Of a stretch of 63,800 nt of DNA, positions 44,165 through 53,855 are shown piece by piece. Position 1 is the stretch's first letter. Every line of letters starts with the position of its first letter. The DNA is from Rhodobacterales bacterium (lineage in GTDB: Bacteria; Pseudomonadota; Alphaproteobacteria; Rhodobacterales; Rhodobacteraceae). The notes under the pieces are model-generated. The model did no database searches. It worked only from the letters and a program-made list of their open reading frames with translations, and was not told the DNA's origin. A program made the position numbers and the translations under genes. The stretch lies in the NCBI GenBank assembly GCA_009993005.1, contig JAACUH010000064.1:1-63800 (forward strand), read 5' to 3'.

Positions 44165-44173
44165 GTGCTTTTT

Positions 44174-44184
44174 CTGCGGTGCAG
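44174..44184. promoter_or_regulatory. Second PhaR-type site upstream of phaP
   Basis: CTGC-GGT-GCAG, 10 bases upstream of the -35 element. Its centre is 28 bases from the centre of the first site. Confidence 0.65.
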
Positions 44185-44218
44185 CATAATTTTCACGATT
44201 GCGAGGGATGCCGGCGGG

Positions 44219-46024
44219 TTAGAGGGCGGGCCGGTCCGTCACATAGGTGCCGGGGGCCGCACAGAGCACGGGATGGGTCGAATCACCGGGCACTCTCGCT
44301 GCCACCTTCTTGCCCGATCTCTGTGACAGCCATGCGTCCCAGCGCGGCCACCAGGAGCCTGCGTGCTTGTCCGCCTGCGCCTGCCAGTCGGTCGCAGACA
44401 GCGACAGGTCTGCGTTGGTCCAGTGGCCATACTTGTTCTTGCTGGGCGGGTTGACGATGCCGGCGATATGGCCGCTTTCCGAAAGGATGAAGGTCTTGTC
44501 GGCCGATCCCATCTTTTGCACCCCGGCATAGCTCGACCGCCAGCCGGCGATGTGGTCTGTCTCGCAGGCGATGGCGCAAAGCGGCACGGTGACATCCGCG
44601 AGGCGGATGCTTTGGCCCGCGAGCGCAAAGCCGGTGGTGGCGAGGCGGTCGTCCTGGCACAGGCCGCGCAGGTATTCGACAGCCATGCGCGCGGGCAGGT
44701 TCGTGCCGTCGCCGTTCCAGTAGAGCAGGTCAAAGGCGGGCGGCGTCTGGCCCAGCATGTAGCTCTTGATCGCGGGGCCGTAGATCAGGTCGTTCGAGCG
44801 CAGGAAGCTGAAGGTGCGCGCCATGAAGAAGGAGTCCAGAACACCTTTTTCGGTGACCTCGGCCTCGATCCCGTCCACGAAATCATTGTCGAGAAACACG
44901 CCGACCTCGCCCTGATCCGAAAAATCGGTGAGCGTGGTGAAGAACGTCGCCGCGTTGACGGAGGCATCGCCGCGCTTGTGCAGCAGCCCCAGCGCAAGCG
45001 CGAGCGTGGTGCCCGCGATGCAGTAGCCCACCGCATTGACCGCCTTGACCCCGCAGATCGCCCTGGCCTGCGCGATGGCGGCCAGATAGCCCTCTTCGAC
45101 GTAATCGGTCATCGAGGTGTCGCGGTATTCGGGGCCGGGGTTGACCCAACTGACCACAAAGAGCGTGTAGCCCTGCCCCACAAGCCACTGGATCAGGCTG
45201 TTTTGCGGTTTCAGATCAAGCACATAGAACTTGTTGATCCAGGGCGGGAACAGGACCAGCGGGGTGCGCCAGACCTGGTCGGTGGTGGGGCGATACTGGA
45301 TCAGCTCGAACAGGTGGTTGCGAAAGACCACGTCGCCCGGCGTGGTCGCCAGGTTCTCACCGACACGGAACGCATCCTTGTCGGCCAGCGTCACCACCAG
45401 ATCACCGTTGTTGCGCTCCAGATCGGCGATCAGGTTCTCCATCCCGTCGATCAGGCTCTGGCCTTCGGTCTCGACCGCGCGCTCGAGCGCCTCGGGGTTG
45501 GTGGCAAGGAAATTGGTCGGGCTGAGCATGTCGATGATCTGGCGCGAGAAATAGTCGAGCCGCTTGCGCTCCTTGGCGTCCAGCCCCTCCACGGCGGCGA
45601 CGGCGGTCTGCACCGCTTCGGCATTGATCAGGTATTGCTGCTTGATAAAGTTGAAATAGGGATGTGTGTCCCACAGCGGATTGGAAAATCGCCGGTCGCG
45701 CGGCGTGGGGTCGCTGGGCGGGGCGAGGCGGCCCTGCGCCAGCACCTGCTGCGCCTCGACATAATGCTTGAGCGTCTTGCCCCAATAGCCGACCTGCTGT
45801 TCGATCATCTTGGCCGGGTTGTGCATCATATCGGCCCAGAGGGCCGTCGCCGCCTTGGCATAAAGCTCGTGGTTGGGGCCCTGCAGCGAGGTGGGCACCT
45901 GCCGCGCCTGCGACATGGCGGCCAGCATCCGCTGGGTCAATTCCTCGAGCCGCGCCAGATTTGCATCGAGTTTCTCGAGACTTTTCCCCGGATCGGGCGG
46001 CGGGGGCGATTCATTTGTTGTCAT
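44219..46024 (-). CDS. phaC: Class I polyhydroxyalkanoate synthase
   Basis: Polymerises (R)-3-hydroxyacyl-CoA to polyhydroxyalkanoate. The length of 601 residues fits class I. The N-terminal PhaC domain is followed by the alpha/beta hydrolase fold with the lipase-like box GYCIAGTT carrying the catalytic cysteine, the aspartate region ACETDHIAGW and the final histidine in SESGHIAGIVNPP. It is divergent from phaZ; phaP follows on the same strand. Confidence 0.97.
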   Translation of the reverse strand: MTTNESPPPPDPGKSLEKLDANLARLEELTQRMLAAMSQARQVPTSLQGPNHELYAKAATALWADMMHNPAKMIEQQVGYWGKTLKHYVEAQQVLAQGRLAPPSDPTPRDRRFSNPLWDTHPYFNFIKQQYLINAEAVQTAVAAVEGLDAKERKRLDYFSRQIIDMLSPTNFLATNPEALERAVETEGQSLIDGMENLIADLERNNGDLVVTLADKDAFRVGENLATTPGDVVFRNHLFELIQYRPTTDQVWRTPLVLFPPWINKFYVLDLKPQNSLIQWLVGQGYTLFVVSWVNPGPEYRDTSMTDYVEEGYLAAIAQARAICGVKAVNAVGYCIAGTTLALALGLLHKRGDASVNAATFFTTLTDFSDQGEVGVFLDNDFVDGIEAEVTEKGVLDSFFMARTFSFLRSNDLIYGPAIKSYMLGQTPPAFDLLYWNGDGTNLPARMAVEYLRGLCQDDRLATTGFALAGQSIRLADVTVPLCAIACETDHIAGWRSSYAGVQKMGSADKTFILSESGHIAGIVNPPSKNKYGHWTNADLSLSATDWQAQADKHAGSWWPRWDAWLSQRSGKKVAARVPGDSTHPVLCAAPGTYVTDRPAL

Positions 46025-46044
46025 GTTAACGTCTTGCCCCTACT

Positions 46045-46056
46045 TTGCACTTGCAG
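46045..46056. promoter_or_regulatory. Degenerate PhaR-type site between phaC and phaZ
   Basis: TTGC-ACTT-GCAG differs from CTGC-N4-GCAG at one base and lies in the short divergent region of phaC and phaZ. It is a weak candidate. Confidence 0.3.
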
Positions 46057-46129
46057 CATCCGACCGGATCCATGGCCCGGCCGCTTGCGACGAATCAAAC
46101 AAGCCATGACCGAGGCCGGAGTTCCCATC

Positions 46130-47464
46130 GTGAAGTATATGTACACCTACGACCTGATGGAAAGCATGCGAAACACCAACCAGTGGCTGGGTGCGACCGC
46201 GCGGGCCATCGCCGCCTATCCCGCCATGTCCATGACCGTCAATCCGGCGATCGAATGGTTGCAGGGCTGGGGCGAGGTGACAGAGCGCAGCTTTGCCCGC
46301 ATGGTGACCAAGCCCGACTGGGGCATTCCCTCGGTCACGGTCGAGGATGGCAAGGACCACAGCGTGCGCCTCATGACGCTGGTGGAAAAGCCGTTTGGCA
46401 ACCTTGTGCATTTCAAGGTGCCGGGCCGCGAGCCGCGCGCGCGCCGGGTGCTGCTGGTGGCGCCGATGTCGGGGCACTATGCCACGCTGTTGCGCAAGAC
46501 GGTCATCAGCCTCCTGCCCGATTGCGAGGTGTTCATCACCGACTGGCACAATGCGCGCGACATCCCGGTCAGCGCGGGCAAGTTCGATGTCGAGGATTAC
46601 ACGCTCTACCTCGTTGAATTCATGCGCCATCTTGGGTCTGACCTGCATGTGATCGCGGTCTGCCAGCCGGTGCCCCTCACGCTTGCCGCCACTGCCTATC
46701 TGGCCGAGGAAGACCCCGCCGCGCAGCCCGCCTCGCTCACGCTCATCGGTGGTCCGGTGGACCCCGACGCCGCCCCCACCGAAGTGACCGATTTTGGCCG
46801 CCGCACCACGATGGGCCAGCTCGAACAGACCGTGATCCAGCGCGTCGGCTTCAAATATGCGGGCGTCGGCCGGCTGGTCTATCCGGGCCTGCTGCAACTC
46901 GCCTCGTTCATTTCGATGAACGCCGGCACCCATATGCAGGCGTTTTCCGACCAGATCTTCCGCGCGGCCAAGGGCGAGGCGAGCGATCAGGACAAGCACA
47001 ACGTGTTCTACGACGAATATCTCGCCGTGATGGACATGACCGCCGAATTCTACCTCTCCACGGTCGAACGCATCTTCAAGGGGCGCGAGATCGCGCGCAA
47101 CGACTTCACCGTCGCCGGGCGCAAGGTCGATTTCGGCAAGATCACCACCGTCGCGGTCAAGATCGTCGAAGGGGAAGAGGATGACATCTCGGCGCCGGGG
47201 CAGTGCCTCGCCGCGCTCGACCTGCTCACCGGGCTGCCTGCGTCGAAAAAAGCCTCGCATCTGGAACGTGGCGCCGGGCATTACGGCATCTTTGCCGGGC
47301 GCAGCTGGCGCAACAACATCCGCCCGCTGGTGCTGCGTTTCATCGACGCGAATACCCCCGCCGCCAAACCGGCGCGACGCAGGGCGACAGGCCCCGCGGC
47401 TTCGGTGACGCCGGCCAACAGCAACGCGCTGGCGGGCGACGCATCGCGCGCCCGGCCGCTCTGA
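46130..47464 (+). CDS. phaZ: Intracellular polyhydroxyalkanoate depolymerase
   Basis: Degrades stored PHA. The alpha/beta hydrolase region has VCQPVPLTLAA, where the catalytic nucleophile of the intracellular depolymerase family is a cysteine, and the terminal LERGAGHYGIFAGRSWRN supplies the histidine. The GTG at 46130 (KYMYTYDLMESMRNTNQW) is chosen because GGAG lies nine bases upstream. An in-frame ATG at 46106 would add eight residues. It is divergent from phaC. Confidence 0.95.
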   Translation: MKYMYTYDLMESMRNTNQWLGATARAIAAYPAMSMTVNPAIEWLQGWGEVTERSFARMVTKPDWGIPSVTVEDGKDHSVRLMTLVEKPFGNLVHFKVPGREPRARRVLLVAPMSGHYATLLRKTVISLLPDCEVFITDWHNARDIPVSAGKFDVEDYTLYLVEFMRHLGSDLHVIAVCQPVPLTLAATAYLAEEDPAAQPASLTLIGGPVDPDAAPTEVTDFGRRTTMGQLEQTVIQRVGFKYAGVGRLVYPGLLQLASFISMNAGTHMQAFSDQIFRAAKGEASDQDKHNVFYDEYLAVMDMTAEFYLSTVERIFKGREIARNDFTVAGRKVDFGKITTVAVKIVEGEEDDISAPGQCLAALDLLTGLPASKKASHLERGAGHYGIFAGRSWRNNIRPLVLRFIDANTPAAKPARRRATGPAASVTPANSNALAGDASRARPL

Positions 47465-47491
47465 CACAGCACAGGTCTGACACAGCACAGG
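47460..47491 (+). repeat. 16-bp tandem duplication spanning the phaZ stop
   Basis: TCTGACACAGCACAGG occurs twice in direct succession; the first copy carries the phaZ stop codon TGA. Confidence 0.85.
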
Positions 47492-47511
47492 CGCCGACCG
47501 CGGGCCGGAGC

Positions 47512-48246
47512 CTAGCGCAGCACCAGCGGCTGGCGCATCCAGTCACGCAGCGCGCGGTTGACCGCGCGCGGCTGCTCCAGCACCGGAAGATGCCCGGCCC
47601 CCGTGACCACGACCAGTTTCGCATAGGGGATGAGCTCGGCCATGAACGCGTGCCGCTTGACCGGCGTCAGACTGTCATATTCCCCGCAGAGCACCAGCAC
47701 CGGCTGCCGGATCTTGCGCAGCGTCGCCACCTGATCCTTGCGCCGCTGCAGCGCGCGCGACTGGCGCACGAACACCTCCGCGCCCAGCCGCATCCCCATG
47801 TCCTGCACCAACGCGAGGATCTCGGCACTGTCCCCGCCCGGCGCCAGCGCGTTCGCCGGCAATTCCTCGCGCAGCACCTCCGCCAGCCGCCCGGCCCGCG
47901 CGCCCATGATCCGCGGCTCGCGCGAGGCGGCATAGTCGGGCGTCTCGGGCAGCGGCGTGGTCGCCATCAGCGCGATCCGCGTCACCCGCTCGGGCGCGCG
48001 CCGCAGCACCTCCATCGCCACGATCCCCCCCAGCGACAGCCCGGCCAGCGCAAAGCGGGCCGGCAGTTGCGCGAGCAGCGCCGAGGCGATCTCCTCCACC
48101 CGCTCTCCGCCGGTGATCGGTGCCACCGTGACAGGCGTATCCGACGAGAATTCCACCACCTGCGGCAGGAACAGCCGCGCATCGCACATCATGCCCGGCA
48201 ACAGGACCAGCGGCTCGCTCACCGCCCGCCCCCGCGCCTGTGACAT
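47512..48246 (-). CDS. Alpha/beta hydrolase
   Basis: A 244-residue alpha/beta hydrolase. The nucleophile elbow is [12 protein letters not shown], the acid is in [10 protein letters not shown], and the histidine is in [11 protein letters not shown]. The start is [18 protein letters not shown]; further upstream the frame only translates the 22-nt motif. The substrate is unknown. Confidence 0.9.
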   Translation of the reverse strand: MSQARGRAVSEPLVLLPGMMCDARLFLPQVVEFSSDTPVTVAPITGGERVEEIASALLAQLPARFALAGLSLGGIVAMEVLRRAPERVTRIALMATTPLPETPDYAASREPRIMGARAGRLAEVLREELPANALAPGGDSAEILALVQDMGMRLGAEVFVRQSRALQRRKDQVATLRKIRQPVLVLCGEYDSLTPVKRHAFMAELIPYAKLVVVTGAGHLPVLEQPRAVNRALRDWMRQPLVLR

Positions 48247-48267
48247 TTCTCTGTGCCCCAAATACTC
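48246..48267 (-). repeat. Dispersed 22-nt motif, copy 10, abutting a start codon
   Basis: On the minus strand: GAGTATTT, then GGGGC, ending AGAGAAA, where the last A is the first base of the ATG of the hydrolase gene. The copy therefore occupies the place of the ribosome-binding site, where no better Shine-Dalgarno sequence is visible. Confidence 0.8.
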
Positions 48268-49018
48268 ATTCTTCACTCTCCACCAAAGCCAGCACCTCGT
48301 CCACCGCAGCCCCGATCGCATCCAGACAGGCGGGCGTCGAAAACCGGTGATCCGCCCCCTTGACCAGCGTCAGCCGGATGTCCGGCCCGGTCGCATGCCC
48401 GATCAGCCGCAGCGCCCAGCCCATCGGCACATCGGCATCCGCCGTCCCCTGCAACAGCCGCACCGGCATGTCGAGCGCGAGCGGGTCACGCAGCACCAGG
48501 TGGTCGCGCCCGTCCTCGATCAGCCGCCGCGTGATCACATAGGGCGCGCCATACTCCGACGGCACCGCGACCGACCCGTCGCGCATGAGCGCGGCGCGCG
48601 TGGCGGCGTCGAACCCGGCCCAATAGCCGTCCTCGGTGAAATCCGGCGCCGCCGCGATCCCCACCAGCCCCGCCACCCGTTCGGGCAGCGCCCGCGCGAG
48701 CAAGAGCGCGATCCAGCCGCCCATGCTCGAGCCCACCAGCACCACCGGCCCCGCGACCAGCCCAAGCGCCGCTCGCGCATCCGCCAGCCAGTCGCCGATG
48801 CAGCCCTGCTCGAATGCGCCGCCGCTCTGCCCGTGGCCCGCATAGTCGAACCGCAAGAAGGCACGGCCCTGCGCGCGGCAGCGCGCGTCGAGCCACTGCG
48901 CCTTGGTCCCCGTCATGTCCGACTTGAACCCGCCCAGGAACACCACGGCAGGCCCCGCGCCGGGGGTCAGCGCATAGGCGATCCGCTGCCCCTCGGGCGT
49001 GGTCAGGAACTGGGTCAT
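48266..49018 (-). CDS. Alpha/beta hydrolase (ABHD10-like)
   Basis: A 250-residue hydrolase with [10 protein letters not shown], nucleophile elbow [17 protein letters not shown], acid region GTADADVP and terminal KGADHRFS. This pattern resembles the mitochondrial ABHD10 thioesterase family. It precedes the other hydrolase gene on the same strand and is divergent from thrS. Confidence 0.88.
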   Translation of the reverse strand: MTQFLTTPEGQRIAYALTPGAGPAVVFLGGFKSDMTGTKAQWLDARCRAQGRAFLRFDYAGHGQSGGAFEQGCIGDWLADARAALGLVAGPVVLVGSSMGGWIALLLARALPERVAGLVGIAAAPDFTEDGYWAGFDAATRAALMRDGSVAVPSEYGAPYVITRRLIEDGRDHLVLRDPLALDMPVRLLQGTADADVPMGWALRLIGHATGPDIRLTLVKGADHRFSTPACLDAIGAAVDEVLALVESEE

Positions 49019-49183
49019 CGCGGCCTCCGCATCTGGCCCGACAGCTTTGTCACCCCGCCTCGCCGCATTCAACCCCAGGCGCGCCCCGCCCGCTTGACAG
49101 CGCCGCAGCGCAGGCGGATAACCCCGCCCAGACATCGCAACCGGGCGTTCCGTAGGCGCCAAAACGACGAGGAGAATGCCGTT

Positions 49184-51130
49184 ATGGCCCCGATTTCCCT
49201 GACACTTCCCGATGGCCACCAGCGCCAGTTCGATGCTGGCGTGACCGCCGCAGACGTCGCCGCCGCCATCGCCCCGAGCCTTGCCAAACGCGCGATCAGC
49301 GCCACGCTCGACGGCCGCCACTGGGACCTGCAATGGCCCATCACCCATGACGCCGCCATCGCCATCAACACGGCCAAGGACGAAGCGCCCGCGCTCGAGC
49401 TCATCCGCCACGACCTCGCCCATATCATGGCCCGCGCGGTGCAGGAGATCTGGCCCGAGGTGCAGGTCACGATCGGCCCGGTGATCGAGAACGGCTGGTA
49501 TTACGATTTCGACCGCAAGGAGCCCTTTACCCCCGAGGATCTCGGCCAGATCGAGGCGCGCATGAAGCAGATCATCGCCGCCCGCGACCCCGTGCGCACC
49601 GAAGTCTGGGACCGCGCCCGCGCCGTCGCGCATTACGAGGCCAAGGGCGAACCCTACAAGGTCGAGCTGATCGCCGCGATCCCCGGTGACGAACCCTTGC
49701 GGATGTATTGGCACGGGCACTGGCAGGACCTCTGCCGGGGTCCGCATCTGCAGAACACCGGCCAGGTGCCCGCCGACGGGTTCAAGCTGATGTCGGTCGC
49801 CGGTGCCTATTGGCGCGGCGACAGCACCCGCGCGATGCTCCAGCGCATCTATGGCGTGGCCTTTGCCAACCGCGACGACCTCAAGGCGCACCTGCACCGG
49901 CTCGAGGAGGCCGCGAAACGCGACCACCGCAAGCTCGGCCGCGAGATGGACCTCTTTCACATGCAGGAAGAGGCGCCGGGCCAGATCTTCTGGCACCCCA
50001 ACGGCTGGACGATCTACACCACGCTACAGGACTACATGCGCCGCCAGCAGCGCCGCGGCGGCTATGTCGAGGTCAACACGCCGCAGGTCGTCAACCGCAA
50101 GCTGTGGGAGGCGTCGGGCCATTGGGACAATTATCAGGAGCACATGTTCATCGTCGAGGTGGACGAGGACCATGCCCGCGAAAAGACCGTCAACGCGCTC
50201 AAGCCGATGAACTGCCCCTGCCATGTGCAGATCTTCAACGTCGGTCTCAAATCCTACCGCGACCTGCCCTTGCGCATGGCCGAATTCGGATCTTGCAACC
50301 GCTACGAGCCCTCGGGCGCGCTGCATGGGATCATGCGGGTGCGCGGGTTCACGCAGGATGACGCGCATATCTTCTGTCGCGAGGACCAGATCGAGGACGA
50401 GACGCGCCGCTTCATCGCCTTCCTGAGCCGCGTCTATGCCGACCTCGGCTTTACCGCCTTCAAGGTCAAGTTCTCGGACCGGCCCGAGAACCGCGCAGGC
50501 AGTGACGATGTCTGGGACCGGGCCGAAGGCGCGCTTGCCAATGCCACGCGGGCGGCGGGCTATGACTATATCATGAATCCCGGCGAAGGCGCCTTCTACG
50601 GGCCCAAGCTCGAATTCGTGCTGACCGACGCGATCGGGCGCGACTGGCAATGCGGCACCTTGCAGGTCGATTTCGTGCTGCCCGAGCGGCTCGACGCGAG
50701 CTATATCGGCGAGGACGGGGCAAAACACCGCCCCGTGATGCTGCACCGCGCCACGCTGGGCAGTTTCGAACGCTTCATCGGTATCCTGATCGAGGAACAC
50801 GCGGGCAAGCTGCCCTTCTGGCTCGCCCCGCGGCAGGTGGTCGTCGCCTCCATCGTGTCGGATGCGGATGACTATGTGGCCGAGGTGGTCACCGCCCTGA
50901 CCGAGGCCGGCGTGCGGGCCGAGGCCGACCTGCGCAACGAAAAGATCAACTACAAGGTGCGCGAACATTCGGTGGGCAAGGTGCCGGTGATCCTGGCCAT
51001 CGGCGCGCGCGAAGTCGCCGAGCGCACGGTCAGCCTCCGGCGCCTGGGCGAAACGCAGACCTCTGTAACATCTCTGGATGCGATCGTGGCGCAACTCGCC
51101 CAAGAGGCCACGCCGCCAGACCTGTTGTAA
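49184..51130 (+). CDS. thrS: Threonyl-tRNA synthetase
   Basis: Charges tRNA-Thr. The 648 residues have the TGS domain (first 60), the editing domain ([17 protein letters not shown]), class II catalytic motifs ([10 protein letters not shown] with the zinc-binding Cys, [14 protein letters not shown], and the C-terminal motif 3 [15 protein letters not shown]) and an anticodon-binding domain. ATG at 49184 follows GAGGAG; an earlier ATG at 49176 is out of frame. Confidence 0.98.
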   Translation: MAPISLTLPDGHQRQFDAGVTAADVAAAIAPSLAKRAISATLDGRHWDLQWPITHDAAIAINTAKDEAPALELIRHDLAHIMARAVQEIWPEVQVTIGPVIENGWYYDFDRKEPFTPEDLGQIEARMKQIIAARDPVRTEVWDRARAVAHYEAKGEPYKVELIAAIPGDEPLRMYWHGHWQDLCRGPHLQNTGQVPADGFKLMSVAGAYWRGDSTRAMLQRIYGVAFANRDDLKAHLHRLEEAAKRDHRKLGREMDLFHMQEEAPGQIFWHPNGWTIYTTLQDYMRRQQRRGGYVEVNTPQVVNRKLWEASGHWDNYQEHMFIVEVDEDHAREKTVNALKPMNCPCHVQIFNVGLKSYRDLPLRMAEFGSCNRYEPSGALHGIMRVRGFTQDDAHIFCREDQIEDETRRFIAFLSRVYADLGFTAFKVKFSDRPENRAGSDDVWDRAEGALANATRAAGYDYIMNPGEGAFYGPKLEFVLTDAIGRDWQCGTLQVDFVLPERLDASYIGEDGAKHRPVMLHRATLGSFERFIGILIEEHAGKLPFWLAPRQVVVASIVSDADDYVAEVVTALTEAGVRAEADLRNEKINYKVREHSVGKVPVILAIGAREVAERTVSLRRLGETQTSVTSLDAIVAQLAQEATPPDLL

Positions 51131-51153
51131 CAAACGGTCGTCACGATGTTTCA

Positions 51154-51192
51154 GGGTCCGCCCGGCACAGCCGCGGCGGACCCTTTGTTTTC
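51154..51192 (+). terminator. Intrinsic terminator after thrS
   Basis: GGGTCCGCC and GGCGGACCC form a perfect 9-bp stem around 12 bases, followed by TTTGTTTTC, 23 bases after the thrS stop. Confidence 0.88.
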
Positions 51193-51305
51193 AAAGGCCT
51201 GGCACGCAAGGGCCGCCTTGCGCAGGCGGGGGCGCTGTCACCGCCGCGCGATGCACGGCGCTGTGAATAGCCCGCGCATCGCCGCGCCCTCTAGGGTGTC
51301 GTTGT

Positions 51306-51322
51306 TCACCCGGACCGGGTGA
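51306..51322. promoter_or_regulatory. Palindrome upstream of the bufferin operon
   Basis: TCACCCGG-A-CCGGGTGA is a perfect 17-bp palindrome ending 31 bases before the precursor start. Size and position suit an operator for a dimeric regulator or an RNA hairpin in the leader. No regulator gene is adjacent. Confidence 0.55.
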
Positions 51323-51353
51323 TACCCTTCACATAGCCAAAGAGGAAAACAGA

Positions 51354-51656
51354 ATGTCCACCACCACCAAGACCCTCGTCATCGCCTCCGCCGTCGCCAC
51401 CGCACTCGCCGGCCTCGCGCAGACCGCCACCGCGCAGGATATGGAAAAATGCTTTGGCGTGTCGCTCGCCGGTGCCAATGACTGCGCCGCCGGTCCGGGC
51501 ACGACCTGTGCCGGCACCTCGACCGTCGATTATCAGGGCAACGCCTGGACCCTGGTCCCCGCCGGCACCTGCGCGACGATGGAACTGCCCGCCGCGATGG
51601 ACGGCACGGCGCGCATGGGCGCGCTCGAGGCGCTCGACCGCGACCTGCCGGCCTGA
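51354..51656 (+). CDS. bufA: Bufferin-type RiPP precursor (DUF2282)
   Basis: A 100-residue precursor with a Sec-type signal peptide (residues 1 to about 27). The core holds four cysteines at 33, 44, 52 and 73, in [26 protein letters not shown] and VPAGTC, the DUF2282 pattern. In bufferins, the MNIO enzyme converts core cysteines to thiooxazole heterocycles and the product binds copper in the periplasm. Modification of this protein is inferred from the adjacent genes. A good ribosome-binding sequence (AGAGGA) precedes it. Confidence 0.92.
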   Translation: MSTTTKTLVIASAVATALAGLAQTATAQDMEKCFGVSLAGANDCAAGPGTTCAGTSTVDYQGNAWTLVPAGTCATMELPAAMDGTARMGALEALDRDLPA

Positions 51657-51668
51657 TTGCGACCGACT

Positions 51669-51696
51669 TGCAAGGCGGCTTCCGGGCCGCCTTGCA
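51669..51696 (+). promoter_or_regulatory. Long hairpin between precursor and MNIO gene
   Basis: An 11-bp perfect stem (core CAAGGCGGC with GCCGCCTTG, six-base loop TTCCGG) lies 12 bases after the precursor stop, without a T-tract. It may limit read-through or protect the precursor mRNA, so more precursor than enzyme is made (inference). Confidence 0.7.
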
Positions 51697-51725
51697 CACC
51701 CGCCCCCCCCTCTCGAGGCCCCGCC

Positions 51726-52577
51726 ATGTTCGACCACAGCCCCGCCCCCCTGCCCGCCCTGCCCGGCGTCGGCTACAAGCCGCAGCATTACAGCGCGATC
51801 ATCGCGGATGCGGCGCCCGTGGGCTGGCTCGAGATCCATGCGGAGAATTACATGGGCGACGGCGGCCGTCCGCTGGCACAACTGCGCCACCTGTCCGAAC
51901 GCTTCCCGATTTCGGTGCATGGCGTCGGCCTGTCGATCGGCGGCGAAGCCGCGCTCGACCGCGACCACCTCGCCCGGCTGAAACATCTGCTGGGCTGGCT
52001 TTCGCCGGCGAGCTTTTCCGAACACCTCGCCTGGTCCACCCATGACAGCGCCTTTCTCAATGACCTGCTGCCGCTGCCCTATACCCGCGCCACGCTCGAC
52101 CGCGTCTGCGCGCATGTGGACCAGGTGCAAGAGACGCTCGGCCGCAGGATGCTGCTGGAAAACCCCTCCTCCTACCTCGCTTTCGCGGCGTCCGAGATGT
52201 CCGAGACCGATTTCCTGCGCGCTGTCGCCGCGCGCACCGGCTGTGGGCTCTTGCTCGACGTGAACAACGTCTTTGTCAGCGCCACCAACCTCGGCACCAG
52301 CCCGCAGGCCTATATCGACGCCTTTGCGTGCGACGCGGTGGGCGAAATCCACCTCGGCGGGCATGAGGCCGACGCCGACGAGGCCGGCCGCCCGCTGCTG
52401 ATCGACAGCCATGGCCGCGCGGTCGCCGACCCGGTCTGGGCGCTGCTGGCCTATACGCTCGCACGCTCGGGGCCGCGCCCGGTATTGATCGAATGGGACA
52501 ATGACGTGCCCGACTGGCCGGTGCTGGCCGCCGAAGCGGGGCGCGCGGCGGATGCGCTGGCGCTGGTGCGGTCATGA
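51726..52577 (+). CDS. bufB: MNIO (DUF692) multinuclear iron enzyme, BufB
   Basis: TIM-barrel iron oxidase that modifies cysteines of the precursor. Metal-ligand segments of the family are intact: [52 protein letters not shown] and EWDNDVPDW. The length of 283 residues is usual. It follows the precursor after a hairpin and overlaps the DUF2063 gene by four bases. Confidence 0.95.
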   Translation: MFDHSPAPLPALPGVGYKPQHYSAIIADAAPVGWLEIHAENYMGDGGRPLAQLRHLSERFPISVHGVGLSIGGEAALDRDHLARLKHLLGWLSPASFSEHLAWSTHDSAFLNDLLPLPYTRATLDRVCAHVDQVQETLGRRMLLENPSSYLAFAASEMSETDFLRAVAARTGCGLLLDVNNVFVSATNLGTSPQAYIDAFACDAVGEIHLGGHEADADEAGRPLLIDSHGRAVADPVWALLAYTLARSGPRPVLIEWDNDVPDWPVLAAEAGRAADALALVRS

Positions 52578-53305
52578 GGCAGGCGGGCTTTGTCGCGGCG
52601 CTGCTGGACCCCGCGCAGGCGGTTCCGCAGGGCATCCAGAACCCCGATGGCTCGCCCGCGCAAAAGCGTTTCGACGTCTATCGCAACAATGTCGCTGTGG
52701 GGCTGTCCGATGCGCTCGAGGTTGCCTTTCCGGTGCTGCGCAATCTGCTGGGCGATGCGTTTTTCCGTGCGATGGCAGGTGTTTACCTGCGCCGCTTCCC
52801 GCCCTCTTCACCGCTGATGATGCATTACGGCGCGCAGATGCCCGCCTTTCTGCGCCGCTTTGCGCCTGTCGCGCATCTGCCCTATCTGCCCGATGTGGCG
52901 CTGGTCGAGATCGCCCTGCGCGCGGCCTATCATGCCGCCGATGCCGCGCCGATCGACGCCACCGCGCTGGCCGCCATCGCGCCCGACGCGCTGATGGGGA
53001 CGCGGATGCGCCTGGCCCCCGCGGTGCAGGTCATCGCCTCGTCGCATCCGCTGCACGCGATCTGGCGGCGCGCCGCCGATCCCGCCGCGCCACAGCCCGG
53101 CGTGGCGCCAGAGGCGATCCTCATCACGCGCCCGCAGTTCGACCCTGTCGTGCACCCGCTCGCCCCCGCCGCCGCCCGCGCGACGCAGGCGCTGGCCGAG
53201 GGGCGCACATTGGGCGAGGCGCTGGCCGAAGGCGGCGATGCGCTCGACCTCGGCGCGCTGCTCTCGCTCCTGCTGTCGCAGCGCGCCATCATCGCTCTGA
53301 CCTGA
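52574..53305 (+). CDS. bufC: DUF2063 protein, BufC (MNIO partner)
   Basis: A 243-residue protein. Its N-terminal DUF2063 domain ([35 protein letters not shown]) is the putative precursor-recognition module that works with MNIO enzymes. The C-terminal half is variable. Four-base overlap with bufB indicates coupled translation. Confidence 0.93.
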   Translation: MRQAGFVAALLDPAQAVPQGIQNPDGSPAQKRFDVYRNNVAVGLSDALEVAFPVLRNLLGDAFFRAMAGVYLRRFPPSSPLMMHYGAQMPAFLRRFAPVAHLPYLPDVALVEIALRAAYHAADAAPIDATALAAIAPDALMGTRMRLAPAVQVIASSHPLHAIWRRAADPAAPQPGVAPEAILITRPQFDPVVHPLAPAAARATQALAEGRTLGEALAEGGDALDLGALLSLLLSQRAIIALT

Positions 53306-53315
53306 AAGGCCCATC

Positions 53316-53855
53316 ATGTTTGCCCCAGTTCTCGCCCTTGGCCCGCGCCTCGACCGCGCCGGGGCCATCCTGCTGCCAACGCTTGCCCGGCTGGTCTTTG
53401 CCGGCGTGCTGCTGGCCTATTTCTGGGCCTCGGGCGCAACCAAGCTCGGCGAAGGCGCGCTGGGCCTCATCCAGCCCGCCGGCGGGGCCTATGCGCAGAT
53501 CTTTCCCCGCGCCTTCGAGGCTGCGGGCTACAACACCGCCAACCTCGGGCTGTGGCACTGGGCGGTGGTCACGGCGGGCACATGGGCCGAATTCATCCTG
53601 CCCGCGCTGATCGTGCTGGGGCTGTTCACCCGGCTTGCCGCGCTTGGCATGATCGGCTTTGTGGTGATGCAGTCGCTCACCGACATCGTGGGCCATGGCG
53701 CAGATGCGGCCACCATCGGCGCGTGGTTCGACCGGGCCTCGGACGCGCTGATCCTCGATCAGCGGGCGTTCTGGGTGCTGGGGCTGGCGGTGCTGGCCTT
53801 GTTCGGCGCGGGCCCGCTGTCGGCAGACCGTCTGCTGTTCAGAAATGCGCCTTAG
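53316..53855 (+). CDS. bufD: DoxX-like membrane protein, BufD
   Basis: A 179-residue membrane protein with four hydrophobic segments of the DoxX type (TLARLVFAGVLLAYFWASGATKLG, VTAGTWAEFILPALIVLGLFTRLAALGMIGFVVMQSLTDI). DoxX-like genes commonly close bufferin operons; the role is unknown, and a redox or quinone link has been suggested. Its last 17 bases overlap the end of the convergent next gene. Confidence 0.9.
   Translation: MFAPVLALGPRLDRAGAILLPTLARLVFAGVLLAYFWASGATKLGEGALGLIQPAGGAYAQIFPRAFEAAGYNTANLGLWHWAVVTAGTWAEFILPALIVLGLFTRLAALGMIGFVVMQSLTDIVGHGADAATIGAWFDRASDALILDQRAFWVLGLAVLALFGAGPLSADRLLFRNAP

Noticed and set aside
44363-46105. Plus-strand extension upstream of phaZ giving a frame of over 1000 codons
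   Set aside because: The first 580 codons are antisense to phaC. The true phaZ begins at KYMYTYDLMESM or slightly before.
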